Part shown: piece by piece, positions 33,974-42,800 of the stretch
How positions within the stretch are numbered: the first letter of the stretch is position 1
Layout: every line of letters begins with the position of its first letter
Assembly: GCF_001522545.3 (NCBI RefSeq)
Contig: NC_031774.1
Span: forward strand, 23,035,884 to 23,099,883
DNA: 64,000 nucleotides
Direction of reading: 5' to 3'
From: Parus major
Taxonomy: Eukaryota > Chordata > Aves > Passeriformes > Paridae
Position numbers and translations under genes: made by a program
The notes under the pieces: generated by a model
What the model was told of the DNA's origin: nothing
What the model saw: the letters and a program-made list of their open reading frames with translations, nothing else
The model's database searches: none

Positions 33974-34100
33974 GGAAAAAAGTAATTAAACCCAAGAAAA
34001 AAGTGATGCTCAATACAATTGCTCACTGCCTGCTGACTGATGCCCATCCCATTCCCAAACACAAGAAACAAGCAGAGAAGGGGAGCAGCACCACACAAGT
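33772..34100 (-). mobile_element. avian endogenous retrovirus LTR fragment, antisense
   Basis: The plus strand shows the order seen on the antisense strand of a common avian LTR: an initial 'acttaacccagc' block, a C-rich part, 'agaacagtttaataa', an ATAATA-rich tract and then 'gtgatgc...caattgctcac' followed by 'tgatgcccatcc'. The element is incomplete and has no coding potential. Similarity is from memory and the subfamily is not assigned. Confidence 0.65.
33912..33973. repeat. (AAT)n microsatellite, about 20 units
   Basis: An almost perfect run of AAT triplets inside the LTR fragment. Related LTR copies carry shorter or interrupted ATAATA tracts at the same place, so this is probably an expansion of an internal repeat. 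It should be length-polymorphic. Confidence 0.95.
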
Positions 34101-34239
34101 GATGATGACAGGGCAGGAACAAGCAACTCAGGTTGAGGCAGCTCCAGCCAACATGAACATGAATACTCCCAATGCACCCTCATCATCTGAACTCCCTCCT
34201 CTACACAAGATACAGCTTACACAACCCAACACCAGAGAC

Positions 34240-34870
34240 TCTCTCTCCTGCCCTTCTGTAGCTTCACCTGTCAGGGCCCTGAATGCACTAACAGGCCTTC
34301 ATTGCCAAGAGCAGCCTCACCTATGGCTCTACCCAAAGCCCCTGCCCCCTTGGGGTTTAGGGAGGATGTGTTTGCATTTAAGCTCAGCCCAGAGTTCTCA
34401 GGCCCTGCCTGAGCTACATTGGAGGAGTAGTAGTCTCTGTCTGTGCTTTGTTGATCTTAACCTGTAGGATGGTTTATCAGCCTGACCTCAGGCTTGCCTT
34501 GCCTTATCACCACAGACACACCTGGCCATCACTGGGCCTGATCCTGACCCAGTTTGCTGCGAACAACTCATCACCATGAGCTTGTCCAGCTATCTCAGTT
34601 CTTGTTCTAATCCAGATGCTATGCCAGGCCTGCTGGGCTCTCTGTGGCCAGGTACTGTGGGAATGGGCCATGCCCGATGATGGCTCTGGTTTCTGGCCTC
34701 AGGAACAGCCCTCACAGCTCTCCTTGTCCTAGTGTGCAGCCAGCCCTTACTGCACCCTGACATCAGCTCTCCTGGTATGACTGCCAGGACAGCTGCACCA
34801 TGAATGGCATCAGGGAACTCAACTTGTTTAAAAATAACTCTGAGGAAAATGCTATCAGTTACTTTTACCT
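34240..34870. repeat. unclassified interspersed repeat candidate
   Basis: This block is richer in C and G than its surroundings and reads like a dispersed avian repeat, but I cannot place it in CR1, a DNA transposon or a named LTR. It directly follows the LTR fragment and may be a further part of the same provirus or a separate insertion. It has no open frame of interest. Confidence 0.35.
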
Positions 34871-34879
34871 GCATTGCTT

Positions 34880-35804
34880 CCCCAGCACATGTGTATGTAA
34901 TCCCAGAAATGGCATATAGGTACCATTAAGGTAGTAGAATAAAAGCAAGAGAAACTGGGGAATACTTAAGACAAAAGTGCTGCCAAGAATGAGCTCTGTC
35001 AGGTTAGATCAGGCTTCACTACCCAGCTCAGAAACTCATCTCAGAGCAGCTTCAATCAGATGTGCCAGCCAGAAGCCTCTCATCTTACTGCATGTGCCTA
35101 CCATATCAGATCTCACTGTAATCATAATTAGAGCTTTGCTGATTCCCAGAACACAAGACCCTGCTAAACCTGCAAGGGTTTTTCTGCAGGGCTATTTTTT
35201 CCCTCAACAGCTCTGTTGCTCCTGATTGCATCTCTATGTCCCATTACTTTATGTATCTTCTGAAGACCATGGGTCCTAAGTTCCCACTGCAAGGAATTCT
35301 ATTGTCTATCTTAATATCTGTGGATTGTCTGGAAATGAGTGAAGAAAGCCTTTAAATTTAAACTGAAAGTTGTCTTGTCCAGATATTAGCATTTAAGAGT
35401 TTCTTTTAGCGACAAGCTAGTGCTGCAGAGCAATCTCTTTTCAGAGGTAAGGAAATACCAATGCATTCCATCTCTGTAATACCAAGCTACTGATTAACTT
35501 TTGTTGTTGTTCTCATCCCCCCTGAACCTTTCATTGCTCTGCAGTAATTTTTTTTTCTCACTAAAGAATGGAATGGATTATATGCCATTGACTTTTAGTT
35601 CACAGCACAACCATACTTTTTCCTATTTTTCTTGCTTTATAACTCAATGCCTTTCTAGCCAATACTCTACTGCTTCTAGGCAGGTAATACAGCAGTTAAA
35701 GGCCCTGACATTATCTTTGCTCTGAAGTAACAACTTCCCTACCTTGATTGCTGCCTCATGATGCCTTGATTACTGCATAGTCAAGTAATAGCCTCTTGAG
35801 TGGT
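34880..35804. other. intergenic sequence, nothing recognised
   Basis: AT-rich sequence without a recognisable gene or repeat. It ends in a 13-base run of C at 35,805-35,817 just before a CR1 fragment. Confidence 0.55.
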
Positions 35805-35827
35805 CCCCCCCCCCCCCGATTAAATCA

Positions 35828-36234
35828 GGGCTGTGAAGATGGAGAAGAGTTTGAAGGGGAAGCCATACCAGGCGTGGATGAAGTCACTCGGTCTTTCAGC
35901 CTGGAGGAAACTCATTCCTCATCGTGGTCTTCAGTGTCATCACGAGGGGAAGCATAGGGGCAGGGCCATTCTCTTTAATGACCAGTGTCAGGACTCTAGG
36001 CAGAGATTTGGGTTGGCTATTAGAAAAGAGTTCATCACACAGAGGGTGATTGTGCACTGGAACAGGCTCCCCAGGGAAGTGGCCACAGCACCAAGCCTGA
36101 CAGAGTTCAAGAACCTTATGGACGGTGCTCTTAGGGACACGGTGTGACTCTCAGGGATATCCTATGCAGAGCCAGGAGTCACTCGATGATCTGTGTGAGT
36201 GCATTCCAACTGAGGATGTTCTGTGGTTCTGTAA
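35828..36234 (+). mobile_element. CR1 LINE fragment, 3' end, sense
   Basis: The plus strand follows a CR1 3' region: 'agccataccag' and 'tggaggaaactc' blocks, then 'cactggaacaggctcccc', 'cagagttcaagaac' and a degenerate terminal repeat near 36,220-36,234. The open frame at 35,833-36,147 is a remnant of this element, not a host gene. It ends about 130 bases before the ARFGAP2 CpG island. Confidence 0.8.
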
Positions 36235-36770
36235 ATCATTTCCAAATCACCGTTCGTTTGTGCCAGTGTACCAAGCCCGGTGCCCTAAGGTCGGCTGCTG
36301 GAGCCTGTAAACGTTGCTCTGAGCTTTTCCCCCGGTAGCAGATGACCCACGGCAGGCACTGCCCCACTGCTATTGTAAAGCGCCCTTCTCTCGGTGCGGG
36401 CCCGCAGCGGCCCCAAAAGGAGGGGCACAACCAGCAGGGCTCCGCAGCAGCGCCGAGCAGGGAGCTGTGGGCCTGCCCTAAACGCTCAGGGCTCACGGCG
36501 GTCTCGGGGCGTGCAACGTCCCGTGTGCGTAAGGCGATGCCGTGACCCCCGCGAGGCGTCGGCCGGCAGCCGGCGCAGCGGCTGGGATGACCTGGAGCTA
36601 ACTCTGCCCCACATCCCGGCACCGGAGGGAAAGCGCGACCTCGCTCCCTTCTCGCCGTTCAGACCCAAGGACGCAGCTGGGGGCCGGCCCACAGGCCTCT
36701 ACCGCGGCCGTGGCGCCGATTGGGCCCGGCCGGCTGCCGTCCCCGCGGGGGTGTCTGGGAAGGAGAGATC

Positions 36771-36842
36771 ATGGCGGCGGAGCCGAGCAAGACGGAGATC
36801 CAGACCCTCTTCAAGCGGCTTCGGGCAGCGCCGGCCAACAAG
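36771..36842 (+). CDS. ARFGAP2: ARFGAP2 exon 1 (start codon)
   Basis: Residues 1-24, [18 protein letters not shown] and six more, nearly identical to the mammalian N-terminus. Phase 0 donor GTAGGG. Confidence 0.96.
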
Positions 36843-39800
36843 GTAGGGGGGAGCGGCCGGGGTCCGTCGAACTGTCCGTGCCGGGCTATTGCCCTGCGGC
36901 CGCAGCTTGCGCTCCTGCCGGGCCCCGGTGGGCTCTGGGCCGCGCTGCGGCGGCTGTTGGGGCGGCCGGGCAGGGGCCCTTGGGGAGCGCCTGGGCAGAG
37001 CGGCCGGGTCGCCGAGCTCAGGCGGTGGTCGCGGAGCGGCAGAGCCGTCGCTTCAACCTGGCTGTCCCTCTGCCTTCGCTTTAGTCGTGCTTCGACTGCG
37101 GCGCCAAGAACCCGAGCTGGGCCAGTATCACCTACGGGGTCTTTCTGTGCATCGACTGCTCCGGCGTCCACAGGTCCCTGGGCGTGCACCTCAGCTTCAT
37201 CAGGTGCGTGGGGAGCGCGGCCCGCGGCACCGCCGGCAGGCCTGGAGCAGCCAGCCCGCCTTGGGGTGGGAGCACGCAGGGACTGGGAGAGAAGCCTTAT
37301 CACGGAGCGATCACCTCGGGGTTTATGTGGCTTGCTCACTGGAGGTTTTCAGCATTTCTAGTTCCAAAATGGAGTTTCCAAAGCACCTCAGGTGGAACGT
37401 CGACATGTTGCTTTCGCTAACCTTGCAGAAACGCTGTCTGGACTTGGCATTGTAGGAGCAGAGACAGGAGTGTGGTGTGTGAATCTTGCCAGTAAGACAG
37501 CAGTGTGGTGTATATACATTTTCATAATGCTGAGCAAGGCAAAAAGAGGAATATTGTTTAATCTTTTTGCTATTAACCTAATGGGGATGATGGTGTTAGC
37601 TTTTCAGCCTAGTTCTTGTTTTCAGTACTTGTAAAAATTAGCATTTTAAGTTAACAGAACTGTGACCTTTATTTGTTAGGAGAGAAGTTGAGTAAGTGGT
37701 ATGAGACACTGTGTGTCCCCTCTAGCTTTACTTGGATGTATTCTCAGTTGCTCTGTCACGTGTTTTGGCCCAACCTGTGGGATGGGCTGACTATGAGTCT
37801 CTCGTGTTGCGGTGAGATCACATGTAGAATGGAAGTTCTTGGCTGTGCTTTCCTAGCTCAAGCTGTGCCCTCTAAAACAAGCAGTACAAGAGAGAGAGCC
37901 TCAAAATTTGGATAAAAGCTGGTCTTCTTCCTTACTTTAAAAGTTAAAATTATTTCTTTTACAGCAGCAAAGAAATTCCCAAGATGTTCTTTTCACCCTT
38001 GCCTCTTACACTTTGGAATAGTAGTGGGATATCTGACCATTTTAGGCCAGAGCTTGGTTTTGCATTTGGTTTGCCTGGTCTTTATTAACAGAAATAATTG
38101 GTTCTCACTCACACAGGTCCACAGAGTTGGATTCTAACTGGAACTGGTTCCAGCTGAGGTGTATGCAAGTGGGCAGTAATGCCAACGCGGTGAGGATCCT
38201 CTGTAGGCATTTTGCTTGCTCTCCCTCTTGCTAATCCATGTTCTCTGCTTCTTGTCCCTTTCCTTTCTGTGGCTTTCTTGGTACCAGTCTCATCTGAAAT
38301 GTGTTATGAAGGGGGGTATTTGTCAAGTGTGCTTGGAAGTCAGACTGTGATTTTTGCATGTGTTGTTTTCTGATGTGCAGATCTCTCATTTTTTTGCATC
38401 TCATTTAAATGAGAGGCATAGCCTTCTTAAATGATAGGATTTAATAACACTGATCAGTTTGAAAGCTAATGCTCAGCATTGTGACTCAGAATCATCCCTC
38501 TGTAGAGAAGATGGATGATTTTCATAGGCCCCTGGAGTGAGAATTCATGTAGAAAGCTGATCAAGTAATGGTTTGTTCATGCTGTGTTCTCGGTTTTTCA
38601 TCCTCTGTTCACGGGAAGTTTTGTTTTTCTGTTGAGTTTGCCTAGTGCTTGCTTGAGTATGATCTAGCAATCAGGAGACTAAATATTCCTCTCTTTTCAG
38701 ACTGCTTTCTTCCGACAGCATGGCTGTACCACCACAGATGCCAATGCTAAATATAACAGTCGAGCTGCCCAGATGTACAGGGAGAAGATCCGGCAGCTGG
38801 CAAGCGCTGCCATGGCCAAGTATGGCACTGATGTAAGTCTGAGAGCTCAGGAGTGCTACATGGGTATGCTGGATGCTCAGTCTTGTAGGATACCTTCTTT
38901 TTTGCCTCTCCTCTCTTTAGTTGCTTATAGATGGACTGAGTGGAGCCCTTGGGCACTCCCCTGACAAGAGTGATGCTGATTTCTTCATGGAGCACACGCA
39001 GGTGAGAAGAACTACCTAAACCAGGCAGCCTTAATAGCTCTCCAATAGCCAGCTGTTCAGCAAGGAGCAGTCCCACTTAGCTTGGAAGGACTCTAAATTG
39101 TATAATTACTCAGTATAATGTGCAGTCATCTGCCTGGGACATAGTCACAGATCTGAACAGTCCCTGTAATATCCATGTCCTTTGTTTTTGAGACCATCTT
39201 TGGCTTCAAGAAGTACTCAAAGCTACCACCTATGCCCTGGAAGATGCTTTGTGTATTGTGTTAATACTTAGTTTCTTTCTACTTGTTAAAGCAAGGTCTA
39301 CCTATTACTTTGAATTTCTGGTTAAGAAGAAACTTTTCAGAACATAGACCCTGATAAAGTGGATTTGGGCAACTGCACCATGCCAGGCAGACTTTATCAG
39401 CTAATGTATGAATTAGATATATGGCAAATAGAGACAGTGGAAGTGGAGATTAATTTTTCCCAGGAAAACTCATTTAAACTTTCTCCCAGATTGAAACTCA
39501 TTTCTTGTAACCTGGGAAGTCCTCACATTAGCCAGCTTGTCAAATGATTCTGTCATTCCTCCTGGCCTTACATTCAGCTTAGCTTCCTTTTTTAAATTTT
39601 TGTCCCTACTAAGGGAATCCACACATTATATTCAGGGAAGGCATAGTCTGAAGTTTGGAATAAGTTTCTTTTGGCTTAAAATTGAATACAGGTCACTAAA
39701 CCTGTATTAAATTGAGGATTGTTTGGTTCGTTCATCTTCTGCAAAAAGCTGGAATGAGTATCTCCTTGCAGTCTTCCAGTACCTGGGATGTAGCAGATGC

Positions 39801-42800
39801 CAGCCAGAATCCTGCACAGTCTTCTTCAGAGGTGGAAAAAGCAGAAAAGTCATCAGAAGGCAGCGAAGTTTCGAGTGAGTTCTTTACTGAGTAATTTTTC
39901 CAAGAATCTGCCTTCATTTCTGGGATAATACAGTTCTGTACCACTGTTGGAAGGGCTGAACTTAGCCTTTGGTTCAGGCCTGAAGGAGGGGAAGTTCTAT
40001 GCACTCTTATCATGTTCAGTTAAATTAGTGGAGACTTCGTAAAAAACCTCCATTTTGGCTCAGTTCTTCACTTTTCCTGAAATGCGCACACAACTGTTTT
40101 GGGGATTAGCTGCCCCATTTGCCTCCTTTCAGACTTTATTATTTGTCTAAACACTCTTCTCTACCCCTTGAATTTGGTGGGTCTGAAAATTATATAGGAC
40201 AGAAAACTTTCTAGGGTGAGGGGATAAGGAAACCAAGAACCTGGGGGCATAGCTGTAATTTGAAATCAGCTTTGTATATTTCTCTGCAGAGTGTTTGCTT
40301 TCTTTTACTGTGTTAGGAACACTGCAGAAGGAATAAGTTACTCTGTGGAGATGTAAAGTTGTTTTGCTTGGGAAATTGCATATTTCAAGCTGCAACTGGA
40401 TTTATTTGTGGGGGCAGAGGAGAGATGTAGAGAAACTGTGAACATATTGGAAAGAAAAGGGTTGAGAATCAATCTGCTGAATATTCTCTCCTGGTTTTGT
40501 GCCCACAGATCCCAGCCAAGGTCCATCTATTGACTTGTTGAGCACATCTCCTAAAGCTCCTCTAGGTGAGACTCTTCACTCTCAGATCAGTCTTGTTCTT
40601 ACACCCACTGCTCAGTAGTAAGCTCAGTGAAGGTGGAAGCAGTGAGCCAGTTTACAGAATGTCTAAACGAGCTTACCTCCCTGTTGAGCCAGTACTTGGG
40701 ATGTTCCTGAATGAAGCCCAAAATCAAGTCACAGTTCTCTGGAGGTTTCCTCCTCGTTTGGATAATTGAGTTCAAAGCTGTTGCTTTTTCAAAAGCATGT
40801 TTTCCTGGTTTTGAGCTTTGGACAAAACTTGGCACTTGCATATGTAGAACTTGGGTGATCAAGGCCACATGTCTGTTTTTTTTATTTGTTTGTTTCCCCA
40901 CAGAACCTTTGGAGGCAAATGAATTTTTAGCTTTCAGAATAATAGGGATTTGTATCTGATTCTTTCCTGCCATTACTGTCCTGGCTGCACACAGAACATC
41001 TAGCTGGAGCTTCTTTCCTTATTGAGAGCATGCTCCTAGCCCACAGTGGGTTCATTCTGGGTGGAGGGCCTGTGTCCTCAAGTGTCTGTTCATTCCCCAT
41101 GTTTTACATCTCTTCCTCAGACATGTCCATGTATCTGTCAACACAAGGGGCTGCTCCTGCTGGAGGTAACTGGCTAACAGCTGGCCTGCACTGGCTGCTT
41201 GTGACAGCTCTGCTTGCCCCTCCTGAGATTCTGCCTTCAATTCTAACTTTAGCTTCCTGTGCTTAGAGAGAGAACAAGACAAAGCTTATATTGTTGTATT
41301 GAGATCTAAACCAGATACATTTTATCTGTAAAGAGCTCTTAGTAACATTTCTGTTAAAAGTTTCCTGAAATATAAAAAAACCCAAACACAAACTCAAATA
41401 CCTCAAATCAAGTGTTAGGAACAACAAGCAGAAAACAGTTTCAGATAGTGTGAATGTTTTGAATCCCCTTATTTAAAAAGACTTATCATAAGACTAGAAA
41501 AGATAAAAGTAAACGTGTCGCGAATAATTTATGGGCTAACATCAGTCATGTGGCTGTAGAAAGTCTGGAGACACACACACAAAAGAAAAGCCCAACAAGG
41601 ATAATTAAAGATTTTGGACTTAACTATAGGAAGCTGGAAAATGTTTTGGGCAGTCCCTCTCTGCTTTGTTCTTACACTTTTCCCCAGACATCTGCTGCTT
41701 GGCTGGCCCTTGTCTGGTTTTACAAGAGTGGCATGTCCTCAAGAGTGACAAGTGCAAGGTGTTGGGGAACCTGTTGCTTTTACAGCTTGCTGCACTTAAG
41801 GTCCATTTTTTATGTATGTTCATGGAAACACAACTTTAGGGTTCTTGCTGTTTTATCCCTAAGGCATTGGTGAGGCTCTGACCTTCATATGTCTCTGAAG
41901 CTGCAATTTCTTGAATTTGTGTATGGGATGAACCTAGTCTTTCTCTAACTACCCTGATACCTACTGTGTAACACTCAGAGGAGTTATTCACAGTTCTTAA
42001 TTCAATTATAAGTTGCTCCAGAAATACACATGCTTCTTTAGGCCACCAGCCTGCAACTGTGGAGCTTCTACGTGCATCTTTCTTGCCTGGATGAAATCAC
42101 CCAGGCTTCTGATGTGAAGCTGCATGGTGTGTCCTGGACGCTACTGCAGCTGGACTGTGGTGGATGTTCGTTTGGGTTGCTGTCTAATTTTGGCCTCTTA
42201 AATTAATTTCCTTCTGCTTATTTGCTGCTTCCCTCCTTTTGCAGAACTTAAATCCTCCCTCATTGGAAAGAAGAAGCCGGGAGCTGCCAAGAAAGGGGTA
42301 TGTCTGAGCTGTTTTATGGAGGGGAGGTAAAGCATGTCTTGCATTTCTGCTGTCCTTTCCCTGATTGTTGCTTTCTGCTTAATAAAGCTGTGTGACAAAG
42401 CTGTAGAGATCTGTTTTGGGGAAAGGAGACCTTAAGCAGCCTGTATATTATTGCCAAAAAAATTATGTTCTGGATCATTATTGGTTGTGGTCTGAAGCAT
42501 ATGTGGTTGATCTCAAAGTGCTGGCCACTGGTGGGTTAACTCAGGAGTTCTTCCATACTGTGTTGCCAGCTCTTTTGGGTCCATAGGCTGTGACTACACA
42601 GGGAGACTGAAGGACTCAATGGTGCAGCAAGAAGTAGGATTCAGGCTTTCTTCTACAATGAACAATCTACGAAGAGAAATTCACAGGACTTTATTTTTGT
42701 TTTTCAAGCTGGGTGCAAAAAAAGGTCTTGGAGCCCAGAAAGTCAGCAGCCAGAGCTTCACTGAGATTGAACGGCAAGCCCAGGTAGCAGAACAGCTGAG

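Larger units (their letters stand above)
36360..37270 (+). promoter_or_regulatory. ARFGAP2: CpG island, ARFGAP2 promoter
   Basis: CpG-dense sequence covering the start codon at 36,771 and exons 1 and 2. An inverted CCAAT box (ATTGG) lies at 36,719-36,723. No TATA box is evident, fitting a housekeeping promoter. Long open frames on both strands here are GC artefacts. Confidence 0.8.

Noticed and set aside
33774..34122. Minus-strand open frames with poly-Leu or poly-Ile runs
   Set aside because: They are translations of the AAT microsatellite inside an LTR fragment.
35833..36147. 104-residue plus-strand open frame
   Set aside because: It lies wholly inside a CR1 3' fragment.
36659..37361. Open frames of 226 (minus) and 213 (plus) residues over the ARFGAP2 start
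   Set aside because: They read through the real exon 1, intron 1 and exon 2 of ARFGAP2; only the spliced reading gives a recognisable protein.
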